From positions 1 to 64,000 of the forward strand of contig CAMBPQ010000013.1 of assembly GCA_945869735.1 (NCBI GenBank): 64,000 bases of DNA, written 5' to 3'. Below, one piece after another: positions 41,805 to 50,757 of this stretch; position 1 is the first letter of the stretch, and every line of letters begins with the position of its first letter. This DNA comes from Planctomicrobium piriforme (GTDB taxonomy: Bacteria; Planctomycetota; Planctomycetia; Pirellulales; UBA1268). The position numbers and the translations under genes are program-made. Below the pieces are notes generated by a model that was given only the letters and a program-made list of their open reading frames with translations, did not search any database and was not told the origin of the DNA.

Positions 41805-42815
41805 CTACCAGTACCAAAGAGCGACCGGCACGTGGATCGCAAGGAGAATTCCCAAGGCGACCGACACCGGCACGTGCACGAGTAGCCAGCCATGCAGCCA
41901 GCCGTGCAGCCGCGACTGCAAGTCGAACTGGCGTCGATTCTCGCACAACTGCTCGAGCTGGTTGATCAGATCGCTGGCGGCGGCGGGAGCATCGGCCCGC
42001 AGCGTTGCGAAAAACTGCCACGATTCCAGCCTCCCCGCCAGCGGCGAACCGCCGCCGGCACCGGCCAGGAGATAGGGCCGAATCTGCTCGTTGAAACGCC
42101 TGGCGATCTCCCGGGTTCCCGGGATGACGCTGTAGATCGGAACGGTCTCGAGCACCTTTCCCTGGATCCCGGTCATCGATCGGAAGCCGGTGATGACGGC
42201 ATATTCGGCCTCTTCGTCATGACGATCTCCACGGTTATGGTCGTCAGACTCGAATCCTCCGGCGGTGGCACCAGATTCGTGGTCGGGCTGGTCGGCAACG
42301 GGTTCGCAGAGCGCATTGACGAGTTTTTCCGCATCGGTGGCCTGCTGTGCTGCGACGTGCTCGATCTGATCGTAGATCGTCTCGGCAGGCACATGTTTCA
42401 GCAGTAATTTCGGCAGGAACTGCTGCAGAACGAGTCCCCAGACGCCGCTTCCGATCACGATCACGAACGTCCACATCAGGGCCACATTCAGTAGTCCGCC
42501 AATAAAAAAGAGCCTCGCATGCATCACGACCAGTGGCACTGACAAGAGCCCGAGCCAGACGTGCGCCCGCAGCCAGGTCTGGGCCGAGCCGATCCGCCAG
42601 GAGCGGACGTATTTTCTCGGCCAGAGCAACAGTTCGAAGACGATAATCAGGCCCCCAGCGATCCCGTAGAGAAACCCCGAGTGGCTGCTGCCACCGGGGA
42701 TCGTCCCGACGGTAGACCACTCGACGGCGTAGGCCGCCACGGCCAGCACCGAGACCGCCACGATCGCGATCACCCACTTCCGATCGTGCGGCCAGGTTTT
42801 TCCACCGATGATCAA
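41805..42815 (-). CDS. predicted dihaem cytochrome b-like membrane protein
   Basis: This is a protein of about 336 residues with five predicted membrane segments: KWVIAIVAVSVLAVAAYAVE, GIAGGLIIVFELLLW, two within LRAHVWLGLLSVPLVVMHAR...VALMWTFVIVIGSGVWG, and the C-terminal LLVHVPVSVALGILLAIHVP. Two histidine pairs, each 14 residues apart (HVWLGLLSVPLVVMH and HVPVSVALGILLAIH), sit in membrane helices, the spacing that ligates stacked haems in b-type cytochromes. The middle loop is soluble and acidic. It likely links the quinone pool or an inner-side donor to the decahaem protein encoded next. The TTG start (with GGAG upstream) gives IIGGKTWPHDRKW; an ATG at 42935 is an alternative. Confidence 0.75.
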   Translation of the reverse strand: MIIGGKTWPHDRKWVIAIVAVSVLAVAAYAVEWSTVGTIPGGSSHSGFLYGIAGGLIIVFELLLWPRKYVRSWRIGSAQTWLRAHVWLGLLSVPLVVMHARLFFIGGLLNVALMWTFVIVIGSGVWGLVLQQFLPKLLLKHVPAETIYDQIEHVAAQQATDAEKLVNALCEPVADQPDHESGATAGGFESDDHNRGDRHDEEAEYAVITGFRSMTGIQGKVLETVPIYSVIPGTREIARRFNEQIRPYLLAGAGGGSPLAGRLESWQFFATLRADAPAAASDLINQLEQLCENRRQFDLQSRLHGWLHGWLLVHVPVSVALGILLAIHVPVALWYW

Positions 42816-43075
42816 GAGGGGCGCTCCGGGCAGAAGCAGAGGCAGAAGACAGCCTTGGCCGCTCGTTGGAGACGGTCCTCGGAACTTCCATTTCGCTGTA
42901 ATACTAGGTGTTTTCGCCTCTCTGGAAAACGGCATTCGCCCCGACAACCGAGCTTTTGGTGCGGAAAAGGCTGAATATCCCGATCAGGGGGTGAATCGCA
43001 CGATTTCTGCATCGGCGGGCGGTCTCCCGTCGAGTCTTCATACAGGGGACGTTGCGATCCTGGGAACTGCCTGAC

Positions 43076-44590
43076 GTGCGACCGTTTGGAGCCGCTGTGG
43101 GGGCGTGCGCTGCCGCGCTCTTCGCGTGGATCGGGGCTCCGTGCGCCGCTGCGGAACCACTGCCGGCCCCGTGCGTGGTCCGTTCGCCCGACATCGCCCT
43201 TCCCGGGGTGTCCGGCATTCCCAGCATGCCCGGCGACGCAACCGTCTACGCGGGAATGCGGCCTCAGGCCTCGGCAACGGGCCTCAGTGTCGCCTCGTGC
43301 GGCACCGTGTCGTGCCATGGAGGGCCGAAGGACGGCAACCGCGAGGTGCAGTCGTTCGCCTTCACGATCTGGATGAACGACGATCCGCATGCGCGGGCCT
43401 ACGAGGTGCTGCATGAGCCACGTTCGCAGCGAATGGCGCGGTCGCTTGGCCTGGGAGAGGCCCACCGCGCCCAGCAATGTCTGGCGTGTCATTCCATGCA
43501 GAGCGAGAGCCGTCAGCCCCTCCCGCCGGAGGTGCTTGCCGACGGGGTTGGCTGTGGTTCCTGTCACGGTGATTCCTCAGCGTGGCAGCAGATTCATTAT
43601 CTCCCCGAATGGAAGCGGCTTTCGACGACCCAGCGCGAGTCGCTTGGGTATCGCGATCTGAGCACTGTGCCGACCCGCGTTCAAAACTGTATCCCCTGCC
43701 ATGTGGGTGATGGATCGCAGGAGGTGAACCACGACTTGATCGCGGCCGGCCACCCCCGGCTCTTCTTCGAGTTCGCCGCCTACCAGCAGCTCTGGCCCCG
43801 ACACTGGACTCCCGCCGGAAAGGCCGAGTCGCAGGTCGACTTCGCAGAGCGCTCGTGGGCGGTTGGACAGGCTGCGACCCTCGAAGCGGTGGCCGCGCTC
43901 CTGGCAGTCCGCGTCGAGCGGGCGTCTTCCGACATCGCGGCCGCGCGGCCCCACCGCTGGCCGGAACTGTCCGAGTTCGACTGTTATGCCTGCCATCAGG
44001 CCCTGGGACCGCGGTCGTTCACGGCGGGGCATCCTGCCCGCTTTCAAAACCCCTTCCCGGGGCAGCCGTCGTGGCAGCCGTGGTATGTCTCTGCCGGTCG
44101 GCTCCTCGAGGCCGTGGCTTCGCATTCGGAGCCAGGCAGGCCAGGGGTTGGAACGACCACCGTCGATATCCGAAAAGTATTCGAGCCTGAATGGTTCATC
44201 GCCGACAAGGAGCGTCTCGACCGCGTGCTCCTGGAGGCGCGGGGGCTCTCGCGGGCGGCGGGGGCTTCCACCCGCGAACTCGCGGCCCGGGAGCGGATCG
44301 TCCTCGATGCCTCCCACCAGCGGCTCGATGCCCTGCTTGCCGACGCGCCGCCGGAGTGGCGGTTTTGGGATGCGGCGGTGCAGACGCTGCTCGTGATAGA
44401 GGCGGCAGGCGGTGGGCGTGCGACGGGCGGCCGGCAAGCGGCGGCCACGGGGCAAACGCGTCGGGCGATCGACGAGCTTCGCGAAAGTCTGCAGTTTCCG
44501 CCTGGCGCCGACAGCCCTCGGCGGTTCGACCCAGTACGTTTCAACCTCGATCGGGCCGCAGTACCATTGACGTCTGACGTGCAGCCGTGA
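43076..44590 (+). CDS. periplasmic pentahaem cytochrome c (c554-like)
   Basis: This is a protein of about 504 residues with a signal peptide (MRPFGAAVGACAAALFAWIG, cleaved near CAAA-EPLP). It has five haem motifs: CGTVSCH (again CX4CH), CLACH, CGSCH, CIPCH and CYACH. FTIWMNDDPHARAYEVLHEP and VNHDLIAAGHPRLFFEFAAYQ match the same landmarks in the 38706-40136 cytochrome, so the two are paralogues. The GTG at 43076 has GGGAA upstream; a TTG eight codons earlier is less likely. It is divergent from the cytochrome-b-like gene and its stop overlaps an alternative GTG start of the next cytochrome gene. Confidence 0.9.
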   Translation: MRPFGAAVGACAAALFAWIGAPCAAAEPLPAPCVVRSPDIALPGVSGIPSMPGDATVYAGMRPQASATGLSVASCGTVSCHGGPKDGNREVQSFAFTIWMNDDPHARAYEVLHEPRSQRMARSLGLGEAHRAQQCLACHSMQSESRQPLPPEVLADGVGCGSCHGDSSAWQQIHYLPEWKRLSTTQRESLGYRDLSTVPTRVQNCIPCHVGDGSQEVNHDLIAAGHPRLFFEFAAYQQLWPRHWTPAGKAESQVDFAERSWAVGQAATLEAVAALLAVRVERASSDIAAARPHRWPELSEFDCYACHQALGPRSFTAGHPARFQNPFPGQPSWQPWYVSAGRLLEAVASHSEPGRPGVGTTTVDIRKVFEPEWFIADKERLDRVLLEARGLSRAAGASTRELAARERIVLDASHQRLDALLADAPPEWRFWDAAVQTLLVIEAAGGGRATGGRQAAATGQTRRAIDELRESLQFPPGADSPRRFDPVRFNLDRAAVPLTSDVQP

Positions 44591-44622
44591 GCGTTGCGTG
44601 TGACCATCGGCGAGTTGGCAAC

Positions 44623-46137
44623 ATGAGCAGCACGGGCAGGTCCATTCCTGCGACCATTGCCGCGGTCGTCGTCCTCCTGGGGGGCGTGTCCCGAGGTTTC
44701 AGCGCGGCCCCGGACGCACAGCCACTGCGGTCCCCGGCGTTTCGCTTGAAGGGCACCGATCGCTGCGTGAAGTGCCACCGCAGCGAACAGGGTGACTGGT
44801 GCGACGTCGCGACGACGTCAGCCTGGCGGCACGACGCTCATTCACGGGCCCATCTCGCCCTATCACCGGACAACGAGCGCACGCGAGCGATGGAGCAGGC
44901 GCTCGGCATCAAGGCGGCGGAGACGGCCAGTTGCATCGCCTGCCACACGCATTCGATTGACGAGCCGCCGATCGAAGAAGAGACCAATGTGCTCCACGCC
45001 GGGATCAGCTGCGAGACCTGCCACGGCGCGGGCTCCGGGTATCTGGAGCCACACCTGGAGAAGTCGTGGCGGTTTCTGTCGTCGGCCGAGAAGCAGGCAT
45101 TTGGGATGCACGATCTCCGCAACCCGATCGCAAAGGCGCAAAACTGCCTGTCGTGCCATCTGGGAGAGGTCGCGACCGGCCGCATCATTACGCACCAGAT
45201 GTATGCCGCCGGTCATCCGCCGCTGCCGGCCTTCGAGATGGAGGCCTTCAGCGCGGGCATGGGCCCACACTGGAAACGCGTCTGGGAGAAGTCGCCAAAA
45301 ATCCAGCAGCTGGCGGCCGAAGCGCACTATGAGACCGAGGGGGCCAGCGAACTCGAGCGGTCGTTGGTCGGGGCGCTGGTGGCGCTTCGTGAGACGGCCC
45401 GTCTGGTAAACGACTACGCGAACGTGACGGAAAATGATGCCAAGGATCATCCTTGGCCGGAACTGGCCCTCTATGACTGCCAGGCCTGCCACCACGAACT
45501 GGCCGTGCCGAGTTGGCGGCAGGAGGTAGGGTATGGCCGGCTGGTGCCGGGACGGCCGTCGCTCGTCCGCTGGCCGCGCCGACTGGCGGCGGTCGCCTTC
45601 GCAGAGGCAGGCCTGCCGATAGACGTCGATGCCCTGCTCGAGCCGTTCGTCGCTGTGCTTAACCGCAGGCCGTTCGGTACTGCCGATGGACTGCGGCAGG
45701 CGGCCGACGCCGGAGCAGAGTCGTTCGCGCAGATCGACCGCGCGATCGAGGTGCTCACCCGCTGGCAGCGCGACGACACGCTGGCTGCACGGGAGCAGGC
45801 GGCGACCACACGCATTGCCGCCGCCGGCCGGGCAGTTGGCGACTTCGATTCAGCGAGGATACTCGCCTGGGCATTGACGCACGGGCTTGCCAACGCCGAC
45901 GCCTGGCCGCAGGACATGCGGTCAGAGAAGATTGCCGAACTCTCGCGGCTGCTCTTGCTCGGATTTCCCACGCCGGCGTATCCGGTTCCACCGTCTCCTG
46001 AGAAACCCTTCTGGCAGACGTCGCTCACCGCCGCACCAGACGCCGACATCGCTCGGGTGCGGAAGGCGTTTGAACTTCCGCCTGCCGAGAAGCCGGCTCC
46101 CGGTATCGAGGTCATTCCGCCGCCCGTGGCACGCTGA
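44623..46137 (+). CDS. periplasmic pentahaem cytochrome c
   Basis: This is a protein of about 504 residues. The signal peptide is MSSTGRSIPATIAAVVVLLG, ending near GFSA. Five haem motifs are present: CVKCH, CIACH, CETCH, CLSCH and CQACHH. WRHDAHSRAHLAL and THQMYAAGHPPLPAFEMEAF follow the c554-like scheme seen in its neighbours, but here the first haem site is the ordinary CXXCH. The C-terminal 170 residues are haem-free and end in a proline-rich tail. The start was placed at the ATG that begins the signal peptide; a GTG 12 codons upstream overlaps the preceding stop (GTGA). Confidence 0.88.
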   Translation: MSSTGRSIPATIAAVVVLLGGVSRGFSAAPDAQPLRSPAFRLKGTDRCVKCHRSEQGDWCDVATTSAWRHDAHSRAHLALSPDNERTRAMEQALGIKAAETASCIACHTHSIDEPPIEEETNVLHAGISCETCHGAGSGYLEPHLEKSWRFLSSAEKQAFGMHDLRNPIAKAQNCLSCHLGEVATGRIITHQMYAAGHPPLPAFEMEAFSAGMGPHWKRVWEKSPKIQQLAAEAHYETEGASELERSLVGALVALRETARLVNDYANVTENDAKDHPWPELALYDCQACHHELAVPSWRQEVGYGRLVPGRPSLVRWPRRLAAVAFAEAGLPIDVDALLEPFVAVLNRRPFGTADGLRQAADAGAESFAQIDRAIEVLTRWQRDDTLAAREQAATTRIAAAGRAVGDFDSARILAWALTHGLANADAWPQDMRSEKIAELSRLLLLGFPTPAYPVPPSPEKPFWQTSLTAAPDADIARVRKAFELPPAEKPAPGIEVIPPPVAR

Positions 46138-46250
46138 GCGCGAGGGCGGTCGACGTTGGTGAGATGCAGCGTGAGATGCGCTGCTCGATCCGCGGCAAAA
46201 ACGTCACCTTTCCCAACGACACGAAAGGCCAAGCAGGTGGTCGCGGGCCG

Positions 46251-47363
46251 TCAGGCAGCGCGGGTGACGCGAGCGACTTCGTCCCGGTCTTCTTCGAGAT
46301 GGCGACGCAGTCGGTCGAGCTCGGCTGCTGCTGGACGCAGGCCCGCGCTGAGCTTCGCGAGCAGCTCTATGTCGTAATACCGCAGGGCGTTGCAGAGCAC
46401 GTAGACCTCGTGCAGAAGGTCGGGCGTGCCCGCCGGCGACGTGATGTCGCAGATGTTGTCGGAGCCAAGCCGTACGTGGATGCCCGCATCGAGCATCTCC
46501 AACACCCGGGCGATCGAGTTGAACGTGGGTGTAGCCACCGTGCGGTATTGCCGCATGCTGATCGCCGCCGACGGGCAGCAGATCACGCCGAGGTTGAGCG
46601 CCGCAATGCCGTCGAGCAGCTGGGCGAACCGTCGCTCGTCGTAGGTGGAAGGGGAGATCATGTGCACGAGCCAGATCCGCGGCGGCTCAAAGCGGCTCGT
46701 GCCCAGTTCGAGTTCGTCCACGATCCGCACCACCGTCTCAGTCGCCGTCTCCGCCGGATGATTCATCTGATCGACGTGGATATGCAGTTCCTTACCCATT
46801 TCGGCGGCCAGGAGGAGCGCGCGGCGGCAGCACACCTCGAAGCCCACGTGCTCGGGATAGCGGCGGCGGTCGTCCCGCTCCGGCAGGAGCCCGATGAAGT
46901 CAGCCAGCCGCGCCCCTTCCTTTAGCACGCTCCAACGGTGCGGCTCGTCGTCGCGAAAGCCGAGCGGCGAATAAGCGCCCAAGGCGAGGTCGAGCGAGCC
47001 GCGGCGGGCGTCGCGAATGCGAAGCAGCGATTCGAGCGCGGCGAGCCCCACGCAATCGGCGGTTGTATCGACGACGGTCGCGGCCCGCGTCGTGCCGGCC
47101 TCCATCATCTGATCAAGGAACCACTCCACGCGGCTCGTCAGGTTTTCAGGCTCGTAGCAAGGGCTCGCGTGGATCGCCGGGATGAGCGAGTGTTTCGCAG
47201 CCAGCGACAGCCTTGATTCGAGCCCCCGATCCCGCTCCGCGAGCAGCTTGCGCGTGGCGTCGAGCGTGCCGGACCGGTCGAGGTGCAGATGGGCGTTGTA
47301 GAGCCCACCGAGTTCCATCGCCCGGGCATGCAATTGCTTGAAGAACGGGGTCACGCAACGCAT
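46251..47363 (-). CDS. amidohydrolase (cytosine/adenosine deaminase-like)
   Basis: This is a 370-residue TIM-barrel metallo-hydrolase. Metal and active-site residues can be placed: HLHLDRSGTLD near the N-terminus (strand 1 HxH), ELHIHVDQMNHP in the middle, WLVHMISPSTYDERR, and the strand-8 aspartate in VRLGSDNICDITSPAG. The last motif resembles that of cytosine deaminase and related enzymes acting on cyclic amides or amino-heterocycles. The substrate is not evident. The ATG (MRCVTPFFKQ) is preceded by GAGG; an internal ATG at MELGGLYNAHLHLD is possible. It stands between the cytochrome block and the polysaccharide island, 59 bases after the GT2 gene on the same strand. Confidence 0.82.
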   Translation of the reverse strand: MRCVTPFFKQLHARAMELGGLYNAHLHLDRSGTLDATRKLLAERDRGLESRLSLAAKHSLIPAIHASPCYEPENLTSRVEWFLDQMMEAGTTRAATVVDTTADCVGLAALESLLRIRDARRGSLDLALGAYSPLGFRDDEPHRWSVLKEGARLADFIGLLPERDDRRRYPEHVGFEVCCRRALLLAAEMGKELHIHVDQMNHPAETATETVVRIVDELELGTSRFEPPRIWLVHMISPSTYDERRFAQLLDGIAALNLGVICCPSAAISMRQYRTVATPTFNSIARVLEMLDAGIHVRLGSDNICDITSPAGTPDLLHEVYVLCNALRYYDIELLAKLSAGLRPAAAELDRLRRHLEEDRDEVARVTRAA

Positions 47364-47422
47364 GGCTGGGGCCTCAGGAATGAGCGTGTGGGTGTGGTGC
47401 GACAGGCGGCGGCCGCTTGCGA

Positions 47423-48490
47423 TCAGGCGGCCCGCTTCCGCTCTATACAAGGCATTGCGATTGGAATCCCGGCCGATTCGTCGGGCTCCGCGAGCGGAAA
47501 TGCGTAGAGCGTCGATTCCGCGCCGCAGAGCGCCTGGATCCGGCCCACCGCCCAGCCAAGCGAGCGGACGCCGATCGCAAGCGAGCCGAGGCCGAAGACG
47601 GGGATCACAAGCAGCAACAGCCCCAACACCGCCCGGACCACGCTCATCGCCGCCGTGGCGACCGCGACCCCAAACGAGATACTGTCGTGCTTCATCCGGA
47701 AATGCGTAATGGACTGTGAGGCGCCACGCCAGAGTTGGTAGCGGAGCGTGAGGCGACCGGGCGGAATCGTCTCGTGCACCATCGCATCGGCTGCCCACGA
47801 GCGGCGGCAGCCCGCGGTGGTGGCGGCCCGACAGAAGGCGGTGTCGGAGCCGCCAGTGAGCAGGAGCCGCTCGTCAAACCGCAGCCTACTCGCCGCCAGC
47901 CACCGCAGATCGCAGAGCCAGTTGTTCGTCACGATCGTGTAGCGGCCACCCGAGGCCGCGGCTCTGGCCGCGCCTGCGTATTTCCGCAGGGATCGGGATG
48001 CGAGACTCGCGTTGATGAGCCGCTGCCAGGGCGTTGCCGTCGAGGGCACGGGGGCGACCCCAACCGGGCCGCCCACGAGTTCGGCGCCCGACCACCGCCA
48101 CTCGGCGACGAGGTTCACGAGCCAGTCCGACTCCGGCACTTCGTCGTCATCGATGAAGCAGAGCGCGTCGGCGTTGCTCGCAAGGGCTTCGCGGAGGGCG
48201 CGATTTCGTGCCACTGGGATGCCGACCCGCGGTTCGACCACGTACTGCGTGCCCGGAATGCGGTCGCAGTGGGCATCGACGGTCGCACGACCTGAGCCCT
48301 GGGCGTCGTTGTCAACCACGAGCAGTGTGACATCGGCGTCGGGAGGCAGTTCGACCCGGGAATAGCCCTCGAGAAACTCGGCAAGTTCGCGGGATCGGCG
48401 GAACGTCAGCACCGCGACCATGATTGACTGCCGGCTGTCGCCATTCGGGCCCGGGGCGGAAACCACGCGAAGCGGAGGTCTGGGTGCCAT
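47423..48490 (-). CDS. GT2 family glycosyltransferase with C-terminal membrane segment
   Basis: This is a 355-residue GT-A glycosyltransferase. MVAVLTFRRSRELAEFLEGY begins the Rossmann-like half, ALCFIDDDEVPESDWLVNLV carries the metal-binding aspartates, and LLLTGGSDTAFCRAATTAGC contains the acceptor-side acid. Near the C-terminus a hydrophobic stretch (AVLGLLLLVIPVFGLGSLAI) anchors it to the membrane. It probably adds a sugar to the polymer made by the island to its right. Start alternatives exist at 48490 and 48421 (MVAVLTF); neither has a clear ribosome-binding site. It is divergent from the first sulfotransferase gene. Confidence 0.85.
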   Translation of the reverse strand: MAPRPPLRVVSAPGPNGDSRQSIMVAVLTFRRSRELAEFLEGYSRVELPPDADVTLLVVDNDAQGSGRATVDAHCDRIPGTQYVVEPRVGIPVARNRALREALASNADALCFIDDDEVPESDWLVNLVAEWRWSGAELVGGPVGVAPVPSTATPWQRLINASLASRSLRKYAGAARAAASGGRYTIVTNNWLCDLRWLAASRLRFDERLLLTGGSDTAFCRAATTAGCRRSWAADAMVHETIPPGRLTLRYQLWRGASQSITHFRMKHDSISFGVAVATAAMSVVRAVLGLLLLVIPVFGLGSLAIGVRSLGWAVGRIQALCGAESTLYAFPLAEPDESAGIPIAMPCIERKRAA

Positions 48491-48845
48491 GGGCAAAAGC
48501 CGTTGAGTCCGTGGTCCGAAGCTGGCGGGGGCAGTGCCCCCCCCGCCACGCCTTCAGGCGAAATAAGCATCGGCGGAATCGACACGACCGCTCCAATCGA
48601 ACCGTGCACGGAATCGAGCATGGGCCCGAGCTCCTCGGTCTTGCACGTGGTGCCGGGGAGAAGAACGGGCGGCACTTTCGCAGAGGAACCTCCCCGGTTC
48701 GCCCAGCCTGTCTCGCCTGCCACGCCGCATGCCGGCGGGGCCACGGTTGACGTGCCCCCGCGTGGATCAGTATTTCTCGCGGCCACGGTGTACCGGCCAC
48801 CGGCCGCGGGCTCGGGTCGCACGTTGTTCCGCCAGGACGCTCTCC
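48491..48845. other. 355-bp divergent intergenic region
   Basis: No confident gene is seen. It holds an 8-bp hairpin, TGGCGGGG (48523-48530) with CCCCGCCA (48542-48549), around a GC-rich loop. Long open frames on both strands encode proline/glycine-rich sequence without domains. The promoters of the flanking divergent genes should lie here, but I could not define them. Confidence 0.4.
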
Positions 48846-49583
48846 ATGCGGTCGATCAGGCAATTGTTGCAGTTGACGAGGCTGCGAACCGCTACGCCGC
48901 GGAAGGTTCACTTTCTGCACGTGGGAAAATGCGCCGGCACGGCGATCAAGGATCTTGCAACGCGGATCAACGCGCTGCCGAGCGGCCCGCGAATCCTCGC
49001 GCACGGGCACAGCAAGAAGCTCGCGGAACTGCCTTGCGATGCAACCTACTTCTTCTCGGTGCGGCATCCTGTCAGCCGGTTCGTGAGCGCGTTTTCCATG
49101 CGAAAGCGCAAGGAACAGCCGCGGCTCTATCGGGAGTGGACGGCAGGCGAGCAGGAGGCGTACGAGCTGTTTCCCGAAGCCAACGATTTGGCGGAGAGCC
49201 TGTTCGCCCCTGCGGCCGCGGGAAAGGCCGCCTTCGCAGCCATGCAAAGCATCGGCCACATGTCGTTTCAGCACGGCTTGTTCAAGGTCCGCGACGTCTT
49301 GTCCGCCCGTCCGCCGCTCTGCGTGCTTCGCCAGGAGAAGCTCGCCGCCGACGTGGCCCATCTGCTTCGGCTGCTGGGCGTTGACCAGGAGGTCGGACTG
49401 CCCGCCGACAGCACGCAGGCGCACCGGAACGACTATTCCCAGACGCCTCCTCTCAGCGGCAAGGCGATCGAGAACCTGACGGCGTGGTACGCGGTGGACA
49501 TCGAGTATTACCGCCTGATCGACGCGTGGGTCGACGAGTCGCAGGGGCGGGATTCTTCCGTCTTCGAAAGGCAGACAGCGTGA
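48846..49583 (+). CDS. sulfotransferase family protein
   Basis: This is a 245-residue protein of the sulfotransferase_2-like kind, which transfers sulfate from PAPS to carbohydrate hydroxyls. The 5'-phosphosulfate loop is VHFLHVGKCAGTAIKDLATR and the 3'-phosphate-binding motif is FSVRHPVSRFVSAFSMRKR, both at expected spacing. The C-terminal part, DYSQTPPLSGKAIENL, is also typical. The ATG (MRSIRQLLQLTRL) was chosen because the longer upstream frame is arginine-rich filler. Its stop overlaps the GTG of the KpsC-like gene (GTGA), so they are coupled. Confidence 0.87.
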   Translation: MRSIRQLLQLTRLRTATPRKVHFLHVGKCAGTAIKDLATRINALPSGPRILAHGHSKKLAELPCDATYFFSVRHPVSRFVSAFSMRKRKEQPRLYREWTAGEQEAYELFPEANDLAESLFAPAAAGKAAFAAMQSIGHMSFQHGLFKVRDVLSARPPLCVLRQEKLAADVAHLLRLLGVDQEVGLPADSTQAHRNDYSQTPPLSGKAIENLTAWYAVDIEYYRLIDAWVDESQGRDSSVFERQTA

Positions 49584-50755
49584 TCCACAAGACATTCGCG
49601 TCCCTTCGTGGCTGGCAGGATGCGTGGCACGCGCGGCGACTTCTCGCCGAGAACTTCGCCCGGCGTCGCCATGCACCGCTGGCGATCGAGCAGCTCTTTC
49701 CGTCGGGCGGCACGCCGCGACGGATCCTGCTCCTGGTCGAGCGGGAGGAACTCTACGGTCGGGCCTTCTTTCTCGAGAGCCTCGGCGGACAAATCGTCCG
49801 TGGGATTCCGCCGCAGACCCGGCCCGATGATGTCGCGATCTGCTTCGGTTACACGGCCCTCGAGCGGCATGCGGCCCGTCTGCGGGCCAGCGGCGTCACG
49901 AACCTGCTGTTCATCGAAGCCGGCTTCCTCCGCGGGGTGCTGCTCGACAACTCCTGTTCGATCTATGACCAGGCCCTCTGCTTCTTCGTGGATGATCTTG
50001 GCTTTCACTTCGATCCCACGTCTGCCACGCGGCTGGAATGCCTACTGAACGATCCGCAGCTGAATCCGACGGCGGTCCAACTGGAGCGGGCCCGAACGCT
50101 GCGGACGCGGATCGTCGGGGCGCGGCTCACGAAATACAACGATCAGCCCATGGCGGTTCCGGTCGGGCCGAAGCGATCTCGCCGCGTGCTCGTCGTCGAG
50201 CAGGCCCGTAACGACTGGGCTGTGCTCAAGAGCGGTGGCAATCGCCGGTGTTTCGACTCGATCCTGCAGGCCGCGATCGACGAGAACCCGGATGCCGAGA
50301 TAGTCGTGAAGGTGCATCCCGACTCGCTCGACGGTAAACGAGGCGGCCTGCGGCGATCGTACTTTGGCCGCCTGCAGGGAGGCGGCCGGGTCACGATCGT
50401 GAGGGAGAAGGTCAATCCGTTCGCGCTCCTGGAGAGTATCGACGCGGTGTATGTCTTCTCGTCGATGCTCGGCTTCGAAGCCGCTCTCATGGGGAAAGAC
50501 GTGCACGTCTTCGGAAAGCCCTGCTACGCCGGCTGGGGCTTTACCCGGGATCGTCACGCCGTTCCCCGGCGCGACCGCCACCGCTCGCTCGATGAACTCG
50601 TGCACTTCATCTACTTCGCGTATCAACACCACAAGGATCTCGAGGGCCAGTGGTGCGAGCCCGAGGCTGCGGTCGACATACTCCTGGCATTGCGTGAGCG
50701 GTACATGGCGGAGGCGGAGGCAGTATCGCCGCGCCGCGCGTCGGAGGCTGCCTGA
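49580..50755 (+). CDS. capsule polysaccharide biosynthesis protein, KpsC-like
   Basis: This is a 391-residue protein of the capsule-synthesis (Capsule_synth) family. The C-terminal half carries the family pattern: VVEQARNDWAVLKSGG, EIVVKVHPDSLDGKRGG, FALLESIDAVYVFSSMLGFE and MGKDVHVFGKPCYAGWGFT. KpsC homologues of Gram-negative group 2 capsules are glycosyltransferases that build the linker between lipid and polymer. KpsC itself has two such halves; this protein has one complete copy plus a diverged N-terminal part. Overlap with the sulfotransferase and two bases to the next gene show a single operon. Confidence 0.86.
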   Translation: MIHKTFASLRGWQDAWHARRLLAENFARRRHAPLAIEQLFPSGGTPRRILLLVEREELYGRAFFLESLGGQIVRGIPPQTRPDDVAICFGYTALERHAARLRASGVTNLLFIEAGFLRGVLLDNSCSIYDQALCFFVDDLGFHFDPTSATRLECLLNDPQLNPTAVQLERARTLRTRIVGARLTKYNDQPMAVPVGPKRSRRVLVVEQARNDWAVLKSGGNRRCFDSILQAAIDENPDAEIVVKVHPDSLDGKRGGLRRSYFGRLQGGGRVTIVREKVNPFALLESIDAVYVFSSMLGFEAALMGKDVHVFGKPCYAGWGFTRDRHAVPRRDRHRSLDELVHFIYFAYQHHKDLEGQWCEPEAAVDILLALRERYMAEAEAVSPRRASEAA

Positions 50756-50757
50756 CG

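Noticed and set aside
48503..49384. Plus-strand frame of 293 codons overlapping the first sulfotransferase
   Set aside because: The overlapping frame encodes both PAPS-binding motifs; this one only low-complexity sequence.
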